Positions 35,901 through 45,147 of a stretch of DNA of 64,000 nucleotides are shown here, piece by piece. Under the pieces are notes generated by a model. The model worked only from the letters and a program-made list of their open reading frames with translations. It was not told the origin of the DNA and did not search any database. The translations under genes and the position numbers were made by a program. Location: contig OY781921.1 in assembly GCA_963677245.1 (NCBI GenBank), positions 558,001-622,000 on the forward strand, in the 5' to 3' direction. Source of the DNA: Saccharicrinis sp963677245. Its GTDB lineage: Bacteria; Bacteroidota; Bacteroidia; Bacteroidales; Marinilabiliaceae. The number at the start of each line of letters is the position of its first letter. Within the stretch, counting starts at the first letter, position 1.

Positions 35901-36160
35901 GTTTCCATACCAATAAATGATACAACAATAACCGCTGTATTTAAGTCGTCAATATTTAAGGTGTACTCCCCGTTAATATCGGTAATTGTACCTACATCGG
36001 TTGTACCTTTTAACATGATTGTAACACCTGGTAATGGATCATTGGTTTTATCCGTTACCTTTCCTTTAAGCACTTGCGCAAAGCCACTCATACTGCACAG
36101 TAACAGCATAAGAAAACTTAGCATGACCAATTTGCTACTTTTTAAATGATTTTTTTTCAT
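32945..36160 (-). CDS. SusC/RagA-family TonB-dependent transporter
   Basis: About 1,071 residues from the ATG at 36160. An ATG at 36184 would overlap the upstream gene and adds eight residues before the signal peptide. After the signal (ending CSMSGFAQ) come a carboxypeptidase-regulatory-like domain (VLKGKVTDKTNDPLPGVTI), a TonB-box region, and the plug with the SusC hallmark DEVVAVGYGTVKKRDITGS, MYIVDGFPV and IQSIDVLKDASSTAIYGARGANGVV. The barrel fills the rest and ends with RQFIFGLNLNF. It imports pectic oligosaccharides with SusD. The upstream PL1 gene ends 10 bases before this start. Confidence 0.95.
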   Translation of the reverse strand: MKKNHLKSSKLVMLSFLMLLLCSMSGFAQVLKGKVTDKTNDPLPGVTIMLKGTTDVGTITDINGEYTLNIDDLNTAVIVVSFIGMETQEIAVAGKSTINVVLVDSHTQLDEVVAVGYGTVKKRDITGSVASVKGDALEAIPVTSAAQAMAGQMAGVQIVTTEGSPDADVNIRIRGGGSITQDNSPMYIVDGFPVASISDIPASEIQSIDVLKDASSTAIYGARGANGVVIITTKSGKEGKVSVSYNAYTGIKTIAKKLDVLSVEDFVNWQYEYAVLRNGIDDLDSYEKYFGYYQDIDQYKGQKGNDWMEQVYGRTGKTFNHDLSIRGGSEKFAYNFSYAGINNREIMLGSDFERNNLALKLDHKPNDKIKLSYSVRYSDTEINGGGAIEQTTATPTDSRVKHAMIYSPIPMNGLEDYADEEVSSYMINPLTAVADNDQQQRRTTLNLGGSFSWEIIDGLTFKSEVGLQTYTYQRDRYYGPSTYYVKNNVEADYQGLPAAQMLTRKRETLRNTNSLNYDFKNVINNENHNLKLLVGQETIIRESSELTDIVQGYPSFFTSGDVFRLTTQGTPLSIDNKINADDKLLSFFGRTNYDFRGKYLFSATFRADGSSKFAEGNRWGYFPSAAVAWRISEEGFMSGVSGTLSNLKLRLSYGTAGNNNIPSGQLLQSFETGSTTYINNASSYWAVADEMANSDLVWETTVTRNVGLDYGFFNSKLNGSLEYYYNTTTDLLIKFPTPGTGYDYQYRNMGETENQGFEASINWVAIDKEKFGLTVGFNVALNRNKVNSLGIMEDFGEASGWASTEIGDDYWISVGNPVGQIRGYLSDGRYEVSDFDRYDEATETWILKEGVADNSGIIGDIRPGSMKLKDTDGDFDVDADDVKVIGDVNPTATGGFNIAARFYGFDLSAVFSYSYGNEVYNANKIEYTSTSRYPYRNMIDIMESGKRWSNIDADGQLVNDAAQLEAMNANTTMWSPYMQRYVLSDWAIEDGSFLRLNTLTLGYTIPKTLTEKVRINNLRFYATCNNVFVLTNYSGFDPEVSTRRKSPLTPGVDYSPYPKSRQFIFGLNLNF

Positions 36161-36170
36161 ATTACTAATT

Positions 36171-37493
36171 TTAAAGTAAAGCATTTAAGTAGATCTCAAT
36201 ATTTGTATAGTTTTTATCCAGTTTATAAGTTGATGCATCTGCTTTATTCTGGGGGTCGAGACCTTGTTTAACCTCCCATTCGTCAGGCATTCCATCTTTA
36301 TCGGAGTCTAATGGTGCATTTACAGGTAGTATCTCTTCCCATGCTCCTACTTCATTTTGAGAATTAATAATACCATTTAAAGCTCCATGAGCTGTTCCTG
36401 TTTTTACTTCATTTATGATTCTTTTATCGATTTTATCTCTGTTTATACTTGCTCCAGCTTGATCTAATACATTATTGTATGCTTCTAATGCAGACTCTAT
36501 TTTATATTTTGATACAATAGGCAATTTCTTTTTAAAGTATTTACTAACGGTATCTTTCTCACACTGAACACCCAGCCAATTATCATTAGTAATTTCTTCA
36601 TTGCCATCTAGTACATTATTATCAAATTGAAACCATGCATAAGGATCGTATGGTTGTAGTAAGCGCACTTTGGCTGATTTTTTTGTTGCTGGCCCGGGTT
36701 TAAAATAGTTGCCAGAAATAATATACCTCCCCTGTTCCCCTGCATACATACACTTATAGCCCCAATTGTAAATAACGTTATTCAGTATCTCAACATGTTC
36801 TGTTTCTGGTGTTGTTATATATCTTGCCCCTTGCAAACGAGGATTTCTACTGGTATGATGAGCCAGCAAATTATGATGAAAAGTAGCTTTCATCCCGCCC
36901 CAAATTCCTCCATAACCATGTGCTCCTTTTGAATGTACACTTTGGCTAAGGCTTTCACTGATAATGCACCATTGCAAGGTCATATTTTCATTATCGTACA
37001 AAGAACAAACTTCATCTGTGGCCCAGCTTACACTGCAATGATCCACGATAATATTTTTATGCTTTTTACCGGTAAGTGCATCTAATTCTTCTTTGGCTAT
37101 GTCGCCAGGACGTACTCTCAGGTATCGAACAATTACATTATTGGCATTAATTCTAAGCCCATACCCTCTTAAACAAATACCAAATCCAGGAGAAGTCTGC
37201 CCAGCAATGGTTATATCATCATTATTAATAACTAATTCTGATTTTAAATCGATGTATCCATTCACTGCAAAGACAATGGTTCTGGGTCCTTTCTTCCTAA
37301 TACCTTTTCTTAAGCTACCTTCACCTTCATCATTTAAATTTGTTACCGTATAAACAATACCTCCTCTTCCTCCTGTTGTATACTTTCCTGCCCCCTCTGC
37401 TCCAGGAAATGCAGGAACACCTTTATTCTTGCCACAACCAAATGAAAAACTTGATACGACAAAAACTAGTATTATGCTTAAAATTACCTTCAT
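36171..37493 (-). CDS. Pectate lyase family PL1
   Basis: A 440-residue protein with a signal peptide ending SSFSFGCGK, a likely lipobox (SFGC). The PL1 beta-helix starts almost at once: AFPGAEGAGKYTTGGRGG, then FGICLRGYGLRI, IIVDHCSVSWATDE, KGAHGYGGIWGGM and AHHTSRNPRLQGAR with the catalytic arginine. The C-terminus carries DSDKDGMPDEWEVKQG, a calcium-binding-like repeat. It is the shorter of two PL1 proteins in the locus; both share the GYGGIWGGM and AHHTSRNPR blocks. It lies between GH105 and SusC with 11- and 10-base gaps. Confidence 0.92.
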   Translation of the reverse strand: MKVILSIILVFVVSSFSFGCGKNKGVPAFPGAEGAGKYTTGGRGGIVYTVTNLNDEGEGSLRKGIRKKGPRTIVFAVNGYIDLKSELVINNDDITIAGQTSPGFGICLRGYGLRINANNVIVRYLRVRPGDIAKEELDALTGKKHKNIIVDHCSVSWATDEVCSLYDNENMTLQWCIISESLSQSVHSKGAHGYGGIWGGMKATFHHNLLAHHTSRNPRLQGARYITTPETEHVEILNNVIYNWGYKCMYAGEQGRYIISGNYFKPGPATKKSAKVRLLQPYDPYAWFQFDNNVLDGNEEITNDNWLGVQCEKDTVSKYFKKKLPIVSKYKIESALEAYNNVLDQAGASINRDKIDKRIINEVKTGTAHGALNGIINSQNEVGAWEEILPVNAPLDSDKDGMPDEWEVKQGLDPQNKADASTYKLDKNYTNIEIYLNALL

Positions 37494-37504
37494 ATGAAAT
37501 TTAA

Positions 37505-38692
37505 TTATCGATCTAACTCTATAGCTGCCAGAATAAATGGCGCCACTCCTTTGGTGTCGTTAACTACCTTCTTTTCTGTAATATAATATTCAAATGAACC
37601 ATCGCGGTATGGATTGCCTCCCAAGCCACATCCTCCACATATATCTATCATTTCGATATGTCCATCTGGTTTTTCTATAATTAAATTGTTGATTATCCCG
37701 TCAAATGTGTCATTAGCCAATTGTTTATACTTTGAATCTAAATATCCTTTATTAGCACCTTTGGCAAAAACATAGGTAAACATTGATGAGCCTGAACCTT
37801 CAAGGTAATTTCCTTCCCTTTCACCCTGATCCAAAACCTGATACCATAAATTGGTCTTTGGATCTTTTACTTTTAATAAAGCTTCGCAACATTCATTCAG
37901 AATTTCTATTAAACGAGCTCTGTCTTTATGATTTTCAGGTAAATAATCTAATACATCAACAATAGCCATAACATACCAGCCCATGGCTCTGCTCCAAAAA
38001 TGAGGTGATAATCCGGTTTCAGGATCACTCCACTTTTGTTCTTTACTTTCGTCCCAGGCATGGTATAGAAGACCTGATTCAGCATCCTTGGTTTTGGAAT
38101 ATATTAATGTAATTTGTTGAGTAACTACATCAAACCATTCTGGTTGATTAAATTCTTTGGCAAACTGAGCCAAAAATGGTGAAGCCATATAAATACCATC
38201 AAGCCACATTTGGTAGGGATATCTTTTTTTATGCCAATAACCACCTGTTTCAGTCTTTGGATGCTCTTCCATTTGCTGAACTAACTGGTCGATTACCTTT
38301 TTATATTTTTCCTTGCTTGTACGCTTATATAGCGTAATTACATTTTTGCCCGGATTAACTCGGTCAATATTATAATCCGAAAGCTTGTATTTATATATCG
38401 AACCGTCTTCTCTTACAAAAAAATCGATATAATCCGACATATACTTAGAATACTTAGGATCAATATTTCCTAATCGGTCAATAGCCTGGCCTAAAAAAGC
38501 ATAATCATATTCCCATTTAACTTTATTAGGGTTTAAATAATAAACCAGACTATCGTATTGATGCATTACTGCATCTGCCATTTTAACCGACCACTTAGTT
38601 TCAGGAACAGTATTCTCTTCGATCTTTTTGTTACCGGAAAACTGGCATCCAAAAATTAGCAATAACGGAATTATATATAGTAGTTTTTTCAT
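37505..38692 (-). CDS. Unsaturated rhamnogalacturonyl hydrolase (GH105)
   Basis: About 395 residues from the ATG at 38692, chosen because it starts the lipoprotein signal (LLYIIPLLLIFGCQ); an ATG at 38719 would overlap the GH28 gene by 14 bases. The (alpha/alpha)6 barrel shows YPYQMWLDGIYMASPF (with the catalytic Asp near residue 153), SPHFWSRAMGWYVMAIVDVL and GSGSSMFTYVFAKG, all typical of GH105 (YteR-like). The enzyme removes unsaturated galacturonate from the non-reducing ends left by lyases. It probably acts in the periplasm. Confidence 0.92.
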   Translation of the reverse strand: MKKLLYIIPLLLIFGCQFSGNKKIEENTVPETKWSVKMADAVMHQYDSLVYYLNPNKVKWEYDYAFLGQAIDRLGNIDPKYSKYMSDYIDFFVREDGSIYKYKLSDYNIDRVNPGKNVITLYKRTSKEKYKKVIDQLVQQMEEHPKTETGGYWHKKRYPYQMWLDGIYMASPFLAQFAKEFNQPEWFDVVTQQITLIYSKTKDAESGLLYHAWDESKEQKWSDPETGLSPHFWSRAMGWYVMAIVDVLDYLPENHKDRARLIEILNECCEALLKVKDPKTNLWYQVLDQGEREGNYLEGSGSSMFTYVFAKGANKGYLDSKYKQLANDTFDGIINNLIIEKPDGHIEMIDICGGCGLGGNPYRDGSFEYYITEKKVVNDTKGVAPFILAAIELDR

Positions 38693-38705
38693 AAGAACTA
38701 TCCAA

Positions 38706-40334
38706 TTATTTTTTACCAATTACATTTCCTTTTAAATAGGCTCCTGAAAGTTTTTTTGGAGCTAATTTTTCAACTCCAGGCAAAATATTATTGATCAAAT
38801 AAAGTTCGCTAGTATTCTCCACCGTTAGATAGTTCTTTATAGGGCTTACCTGAAAGCAATCACTAATTAAAATATCAGAAACTGATTTTAAGGCAATGGC
38901 TTCAACTCCTTCTGGAATCTTTGAAATACTTAAGTTTTTAATTTGAATATTACTTGCATTGGAGAACTCAACCGGAATTCCTTTTTTCACTTCTATTCGG
39001 ATGTTATTCAAATCAATATTTGAAGCATAATCTCCTAATATTCCTGTTTCTGCATTGGCTACAATACCATTTAATGAGATATTCTGCACGTCACGCTCTT
39101 TTAATCCCAAAAATGCAATGGCCTGTTTGGCTTTATTAATTCGAATATTTGAGATCGATACATTTTTAATGGTTGGTGTTCTTTCTGAAACAGGCTCCTC
39201 TGGTGTTTCATGATAACGCATATTCATCATGATACCTTGTTTTACAATATCATACATTACGATATTTGAAACACATACATCCTCAATAACACCACCTCTA
39301 CCACGCATTGTTTTCATTCTAATTCCTCTGTCGGTACCCATAAAGACGCAGTTTGAAATAGTTACTCTTCGTACACTTCCCGACATTTCACTTCCTATAA
39401 CTACACCTCCATGACCGTTAAGCATAGTACAGTTGGTTATTGTTATATTCTCGGTTGGTGAATCAGCTTCACGACCATCTTCATCTCTTCCGGATTTAAT
39501 TACAATGCAATCATCTCCAACAGTAATATGACTATTACAAATTCTTACATTTTTACAAGATGAAGGATCAATACCATCTGTATTTGGAGAGTCTCCAGGA
39601 TTTATAATGGTAATTCCATCAATGGTAATATTCTCAGAGAAGGCAGGCATAATAGTCCAAAAAGGAGGGTTCTGAAATGTAACACCTTCTATACGTACAT
39701 TATTACATTCATATGGCATAAATAACGGTGGTCGCAAGAAATTACCAATCTTTTGTAAGTATTCGTTCTTCTCAATCAGTTCTTTATTATTCTTATAAAA
39801 TAATTGCTCCCATTTTGAATTCGTAGACTCTTCTCCTCTCTTTAAAGGCCACCAGAAGTCCCACCATTTTTTTCCGTTTCCATCAATTAAGCCTCTGCCT
39901 TTTATTGTAATATTAGATGCATTATGTGCGTAAATATTCGATTTAAAGGTTTTAACTCTTATTCCTTCCCATCTTGAATCAATCATTGGAAGGTAATCGT
40001 CAAAATTGTCGGTAAATTTTAAAACTGCACCAGCCTCCAGATTAAGTGTAATATTACTTTTCATTTCTATAGGCCCACTTAAAAAAGTACCTGTAGGAAA
40101 ATAAACTTCTCCTCCACCTATACCACTCAATGAGTCAATGGCATTTTTAATAATATCAGTACAAACTATTTTACCTGTATTATCAGCACCAGCATCTTTA
40201 ATATTAATTTGCGTTGCATGTAAATATGTACTAAAAGACAGAGCCAACAATAAGGATAGCACCCAGTACTTCTTAAATTGACCATTGCTATTAAAATTGG
40301 CATATGAACAATTGTTTTTATTTACTTTCTTCAT
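38706..40334 (-). CDS. Polygalacturonase-like glycoside hydrolase (GH28)
   Basis: A 542-residue protein with a long N-terminus before the signal helix (VLSLLLALSFSTYLHATQ). The GH28 beta-helix has the catalytic motifs in order: NTDGIDPSSCKNV, VGDDCIVIKSG, NGHGGVVIGSE and RGIRMKTMRGRGG. It hydrolyses galacturonan or rhamnogalacturonan chains. An extra loop (about 165-205) between helix turns is typical of Bacteroidota members. It is the first gene of the minus-strand pectin run, divergent from the HTCS regulator. Confidence 0.92.
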   Translation of the reverse strand: MKKVNKNNCSYANFNSNGQFKKYWVLSLLLALSFSTYLHATQINIKDAGADNTGKIVCTDIIKNAIDSLSGIGGGEVYFPTGTFLSGPIEMKSNITLNLEAGAVLKFTDNFDDYLPMIDSRWEGIRVKTFKSNIYAHNASNITIKGRGLIDGNGKKWWDFWWPLKRGEESTNSKWEQLFYKNNKELIEKNEYLQKIGNFLRPPLFMPYECNNVRIEGVTFQNPPFWTIMPAFSENITIDGITIINPGDSPNTDGIDPSSCKNVRICNSHITVGDDCIVIKSGRDEDGREADSPTENITITNCTMLNGHGGVVIGSEMSGSVRRVTISNCVFMGTDRGIRMKTMRGRGGVIEDVCVSNIVMYDIVKQGIMMNMRYHETPEEPVSERTPTIKNVSISNIRINKAKQAIAFLGLKERDVQNISLNGIVANAETGILGDYASNIDLNNIRIEVKKGIPVEFSNASNIQIKNLSISKIPEGVEAIALKSVSDILISDCFQVSPIKNYLTVENTSELYLINNILPGVEKLAPKKLSGAYLKGNVIGKK

Positions 40335-40611
40335 ATTGTTTATATTTTTCCAGTTCTCGAAATCAGCTTAGATAATGAATGATTCTAAACGAATGTTAAC
40401 AATTGTAAAATTACAAGGCTATTAAATTCTCAAAGGGTACATTTTGTCTATTTATGGTGGATAAATTGTCACGAATACAGGGTGTTATTTATTCATCACA
40501 TTATTTATCAATACATTACAAAATACCTTAAAATTCCTGTTTTGTACAATTTTCAAGTTAAATTGGATTAATATTTTCTATATTTGCTTAAGATACTATT
40601 AGTAATACCGC
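40335..40611. promoter_or_regulatory. Divergent promoter region between GH28 and HTCS genes
   Basis: A 277-base region that must hold promoters in both directions. For the HTCS gene a TATATTTG element at 40579-40586 fits the Bacteroidota -7 pattern (TAnnTTTG), 26 bases before the start codon. For the pectin run, an inverted repeat TTGTAA-AA-TTACAA (40403-40416) lies about 70 bases upstream of GH28 and may be part of the regulator site; TTTG lies about 20 bases further upstream. Assignments are inference. Confidence 0.45.
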
Positions 40612-43600
40612 GTGAGAAAGCAATTAATTTTAACATTTATACTTATTTTTTCCTCCATATTATCTGGTCAGGATATTTATCGATTTGAACATTTTGATTC
40701 ACAGGATGGCTTATCACAGAATACGGTATCTAGTATTTTATGTGATAAAAATGGTTTTTTGTGGATTGGCACCATGAATGGTTTAAACCGTTATGATGGT
40801 TATAATTTTAAAGTATATAAAGGTCAAACACAAAACCAGAATTTTTTCACTAATAACCGGGTTATTGATTTATGGCAAGATAGCCTGGGTTTTATTTGGT
40901 TAGAGACTTACGACCACTATTTTCATTATTTTAATGCTAAACGAGAGGCATTTAGAAGTATACCGGATTACAATGATCCACAATTTGCTAAAATTAAGCA
41001 GTCATCCTGTTTTCTTCAATATTCCAATAATGAAATTTGGATTGGAACAGAAGGTCGCGGAACATATTTCTTAAAATATCAGAGAGAAATTGATTCTTAC
41101 GTTAGTACTCAAATAAGTGACAAAGGAAGATATAATATAACAAATAATAATGTACGTTTTATTATTGCAGACGAAGATTCTTCGGTTTGGGTAGGCACAC
41201 AAAAAGGTATTAACCTGCTTAAAAGAAAAACTTTCAATAGTAATAGTTTTGAATTTCAACACCTGTTTATTAACTATTCATTTACTTCTGCAATTGAAAC
41301 TCAGAATGAAATTTGGTTTTCTACAAAAAAAAGTGGCATCATCATTTTTGACAAGAAAACAGCATCATATCATTTTCTGAATTCTGGAAATACCCCTCAG
41401 ATTACAAACAATGAAATTTTAAAACTATATAAATCAAAACAGGGACATGTTTTTATTGCTTTAAAAAATGAAGGTGTTTTATTGTTTGATTCTGACACTA
41501 AGCAATGGTCAAAGTTATCTATTAAAGGTAATAATGTAGATCATATTTATTTTGACTTGTTTAATAATGCATGGATTACTACCGAAGTATATGGAGTTAA
41601 CAAAATTAACCTCACTACATTAACTTCTGAGTCATTCCAACTAACAGAACAGAAGCAAAAGGCAATAACAGATCAGGAAAGACATGTATTTTATGAAGAT
41701 AGAGACTCCAACCTTTGGATAGGTTTGCATGGAGGAGCTCTTGCTTTTTATAACCGAAAGCAAAATATTTTTAATAAATACATTAACAACCCCAGTAAAA
41801 ATTATTCTATTTCTTCAAATATTGTACACTGTATAAAAGAAGACAATACTGGTTTAATGTGGTTGGGAACCGGACAGTATAAAGGTGGTTTAGAAAAAGT
41901 GATTAAACGAAACGAAGCCTTTCAACATTTATTACCTAAGCAAAATCTGGATCAAATTACAGATAACCTGGTAAGAGCCTTGGTTGAAGATCCCAATAAA
42001 TGTATTTGGGTTGGAACCAAAAGTGGCGAATTGTATATTTATAATAAAGATTTAAAACCAATCGGGCATTTTGGAGGAAATAAGTTCTTATACAAGGATT
42101 TATTTAGCACAAATGTATATAGCCTGTTTATTGACCACAATAAACATATTTGGATTGGTACAAAAGGCGAAGGTCTTTTTATTAGTAAGGAACCAATTCC
42201 TGATAAAACAGAACATTACAAGCAAATTCAGTTTTATCATTATCGTTATAATTCCAACGACAGCGCTTCGTTAGCCAGTAACAATGTATATAGCATTGAG
42301 CAAGATCAGCAGAATAATATTTGGATTGGAACTTATGGCAATGGTGTATGTAAAACAAGCACCAATTATGAGTCTCTTAGCTTTCATAGATATAACTCCA
42401 ATAATAGTCAGTTATCTAACGATCTTGTCAGAAAAGTAAAAGTAGACTCTGATTCAAATCTTTGGGTGGGTACTTCTTTTGGTTTAAATATTTTATATTC
42501 AGATAGTATCAAACAAAACAACATTCAGTTTAAATCTTTTTTTAAAGATATAAATAATCCAGATTTGATTAATTACAACGATGTTGTTGAGATTTATGAA
42601 GATTCAAAACGTCAAATTTGGTTTGGAACTTTTGGAGGTGGCGTAAATTTAACAAAACTACCCATTAGTCAAGATGTCCAATTTGAGACTTTAACAAGTA
42701 ATGATGGTTTATCAAATGATGTGGTTTTTGGAATTGTAGAAGACAAAAACAACAGGCTTTGGTTAAGCACAGAATATGGACTAAACCGCTACGATCAAAA
42801 CACAAATAGCTTCGAAATTTTTAATGAATCAAATGGATTATCCTTCAATAATTTTTCAGAAAACACCTGTTATAGATTAAATGACGGAAGGCTTTTATTT
42901 GGAGGATCAAATGGTGTAGAAATTATCTCCCCTGAGTTAATAAGAATATCATCTGTTGCAAACAAAACACAACTAACCAATTTTCAGTTATTTAATAAAG
43001 ATGTGGTTGTTGGAGAAAAAAAATCACCACTTACTCAAAGTATCTCTTTTACTGAAAAAGTAACTTTAACACATTTGCAATCCAGTTTCAGTATTGAATA
43101 CTCCTCTTTAGATTTTCTTGATCCAGGTAAAATACAATATGCTTTTATTCTGGATGGATTTGAATCCGAATGGAACTACGTAGGTAATCAAACAAAGGCT
43201 ACTTATACCAACTTACCTAATGGTGTTTATACATTTAGAGTTAAAAACACAAACCGTGCAGGGCATTGGAATAATGAATATCGCGAATTGACTATTGAAA
43301 TACTTCCTCCTTGGTGGAAAACAACACTTGCCTATTTGGCATATGCTGTCTTTTTATTCGGTATATTTTTTACTGTACGATTTATCATTAGTCAGATTCA
43401 TAAATACCGAAATGATCTTCTTTTAGAGAAAAAAATTAATGAACTAAAACTTCGTTTTTTCACTAATATATCTCATGAAATAAGAACACCGTTGACCCTT
43501 ATTCTTGGTCCTTTAGAAGACATACTTAATGAAAACTCCATATCTGAAGACATAAAGAAACAATTAATCTTAATGCGCAAAAACACCAAACGAATGTTGC

Positions 43601-45000
43601 AGTTGATTAATCAACTTTTGGATTTCAGGCGAATACAAAATAATAAGATGAGCCTTAAAATCCAGTCTATAGATCTCAATGAATTCACTCAAAACATATT
43701 CAATAGTTTTATCCCCTTAGCAAAGCACAACGGAATTACCTTTAAGTTTATTCCTTTTGAAAGTAAAGTAAGTATTTGGGCAGATATTATAAAGCTGGAT
43801 TCAATAATATACAATTTAATTTCGAATGCTTTAAAATATACACCTAAAGGAAAAAATGTAACCGTTTCTGTACATATTGATCCTTTAGGAAAATATGCCA
43901 AGGTTAATGTAAAAGATGAAGGCCCTGGAATTCCCAACGAAAATATTTCAGATATTTTTACCCGCTACGTTATATTAAATAACCAAAACAATATGAGTAG
44001 TGGAATAGGTTTGTCACTGGCTTTTGAATTAGCAAAAATGCATGCAGGCAATATTGATTTAAAATCAGAAGTTGGTAAAGGAAGCTCATTCTGCTTCTCT
44101 ATTCCGTTAGACAGGGAAAAAATATTAAAGCAAAATGCTAATACTACAATTGAAGAACAAACAGAAGATTTTATTCAACACCATGAAGAATTTGGTGTAT
44201 TAATAGATAAGTTAAAGATACCTGAAAACATAGAAAATGCCCCGGCTATTTTATTGGTTGAAGACAATCCTCAAATATCCAATTATATAAAAGATAAGTT
44301 AAGTAGTTACTTTAAATGTTATACTGCTGAAAATGGCTTAGAAGGATTAAAAAAAGCAGAAATGCATAATCCAGACATCATTGTAACAGATATAATGATG
44401 CCACAAATGGACGGTATTGAAATGACTAAAAAATTAAAAGATAATTTTAGCACGTGTCATATCCCTGTCATTATGATGACTGCCAAATCTGATATACAAG
44501 ATCAGATTTCCGGTTACGAAACAGGTGCCGAGGCCTATATAACAAAGCCATTAAATTCTAATTATCTGATTGCTGTAATTAATAGCCTGATAAAACAGCG
44601 AAAATTAGTTATTGCCAAATATCGCGACAATAAAACGATAGATCCTAAAACACTTAAAGTGAATACCAAGGATGAAGAGTTTATGGATGAGTTACTGAAT
44701 TATGTACAAACCAATTACGCACAGGACTTAAGTATTGAAACTGTCGCAGAACATTGCTGTGTAAGTCGAACTGTTCTGTATAACAAAATTAAAGGCCTAA
44801 CCGGATTAAGTCCACTTGAGTTTATTCGCCAGATAAAACTTAAAATAGCCCTGGAACTATTACAAAAAGGCTATTCTGTTTCAGATGCAGCTTTTAAAAT
44901 TGGCTACTCTGATGTAAAATATTTTTCAAAACAATTTAAAATGATGTTTGGCTACCCTCCTAGTCAGGTAAAAAAAGACCTTCAAAGTAACGCTCGCTAA
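40612..45000 (+). CDS. Hybrid two-component system regulator (HTCS), pectin-locus sensor
   Basis: A 1,462-residue protein starting at a GTG, which directly begins a signal peptide (LILTFILIFSSILSGQ). The periplasmic part (about 20-800) has two-component propeller repeats (DKNGFLWIGTMNGLNRYDGY and many WIGT turns), then a Y_Y_Y domain (about 820-890). A membrane helix lies near 905-927. Cytoplasmic parts are the kinase (H box NISHEIRTPLTL, His near 955), receiver (Asp near 1260 in IIVTDIMMPQMDG) and AraC-type helix-turn-helix (about 1375-1455). Such proteins bind oligosaccharides in the periplasm and activate the nearby locus; pectic fragments are likely here. Confidence 0.95.
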   Translation: MRKQLILTFILIFSSILSGQDIYRFEHFDSQDGLSQNTVSSILCDKNGFLWIGTMNGLNRYDGYNFKVYKGQTQNQNFFTNNRVIDLWQDSLGFIWLETYDHYFHYFNAKREAFRSIPDYNDPQFAKIKQSSCFLQYSNNEIWIGTEGRGTYFLKYQREIDSYVSTQISDKGRYNITNNNVRFIIADEDSSVWVGTQKGINLLKRKTFNSNSFEFQHLFINYSFTSAIETQNEIWFSTKKSGIIIFDKKTASYHFLNSGNTPQITNNEILKLYKSKQGHVFIALKNEGVLLFDSDTKQWSKLSIKGNNVDHIYFDLFNNAWITTEVYGVNKINLTTLTSESFQLTEQKQKAITDQERHVFYEDRDSNLWIGLHGGALAFYNRKQNIFNKYINNPSKNYSISSNIVHCIKEDNTGLMWLGTGQYKGGLEKVIKRNEAFQHLLPKQNLDQITDNLVRALVEDPNKCIWVGTKSGELYIYNKDLKPIGHFGGNKFLYKDLFSTNVYSLFIDHNKHIWIGTKGEGLFISKEPIPDKTEHYKQIQFYHYRYNSNDSASLASNNVYSIEQDQQNNIWIGTYGNGVCKTSTNYESLSFHRYNSNNSQLSNDLVRKVKVDSDSNLWVGTSFGLNILYSDSIKQNNIQFKSFFKDINNPDLINYNDVVEIYEDSKRQIWFGTFGGGVNLTKLPISQDVQFETLTSNDGLSNDVVFGIVEDKNNRLWLSTEYGLNRYDQNTNSFEIFNESNGLSFNNFSENTCYRLNDGRLLFGGSNGVEIISPELIRISSVANKTQLTNFQLFNKDVVVGEKKSPLTQSISFTEKVTLTHLQSSFSIEYSSLDFLDPGKIQYAFILDGFESEWNYVGNQTKATYTNLPNGVYTFRVKNTNRAGHWNNEYRELTIEILPPWWKTTLAYLAYAVFLFGIFFTVRFIISQIHKYRNDLLLEKKINELKLRFFTNISHEIRTPLTLILGPLEDILNENSISEDIKKQLILMRKNTKRMLQLINQLLDFRRIQNNKMSLKIQSIDLNEFTQNIFNSFIPLAKHNGITFKFIPFESKVSIWADIIKLDSIIYNLISNALKYTPKGKNVTVSVHIDPLGKYAKVNVKDEGPGIPNENISDIFTRYVILNNQNNMSSGIGLSLAFELAKMHAGNIDLKSEVGKGSSFCFSIPLDREKILKQNANTTIEEQTEDFIQHHEEFGVLIDKLKIPENIENAPAILLVEDNPQISNYIKDKLSSYFKCYTAENGLEGLKKAEMHNPDIIVTDIMMPQMDGIEMTKKLKDNFSTCHIPVIMMTAKSDIQDQISGYETGAEAYITKPLNSNYLIAVINSLIKQRKLVIAKYRDNKTIDPKTLKVNTKDEEFMDELLNYVQTNYAQDLSIETVAEHCCVSRTVLYNKIKGLTGLSPLEFIRQIKLKIALELLQKGYSVSDAAFKIGYSDVKYFSKQFKMMFGYPPSQVKKDLQSNAR

Positions 45001-45070
45001 AATACATTCATAAAAATTTACCAGGAATAATTTCTTTTATTGATTGAAAAAATTAAATAATTTGTGGTTT

Positions 45071-45104
45071 GTGTGTGCGCACACACTAAAATTTGTATAT
45101 TTGC
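45071..45104 (+). promoter_or_regulatory. Operator palindrome and promoter of the uxa genes
   Basis: A perfect 16-base palindrome, GTGTGTGCGCACACAC (45071-45086), with a central CG as in LacI-family operators, followed by TATATTTGC (45096-45104), a Bacteroidota -7 element. It lies 44-77 bases before uxaB. The LacI regulator at 49662 is the natural candidate to bind it. A binding role is inference. Confidence 0.7.
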
Positions 45105-45147
45105 ATTACTCCTACATTTTAAAATAGTGTAACTAAATATTTAAACA

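Noticed and set aside
45071..45086. Palindrome before uxaB as a terminator of the HTCS gene
   Set aside because: There is no T-run behind it, it lies 70 bases from the HTCS stop, and it directly precedes a promoter element.
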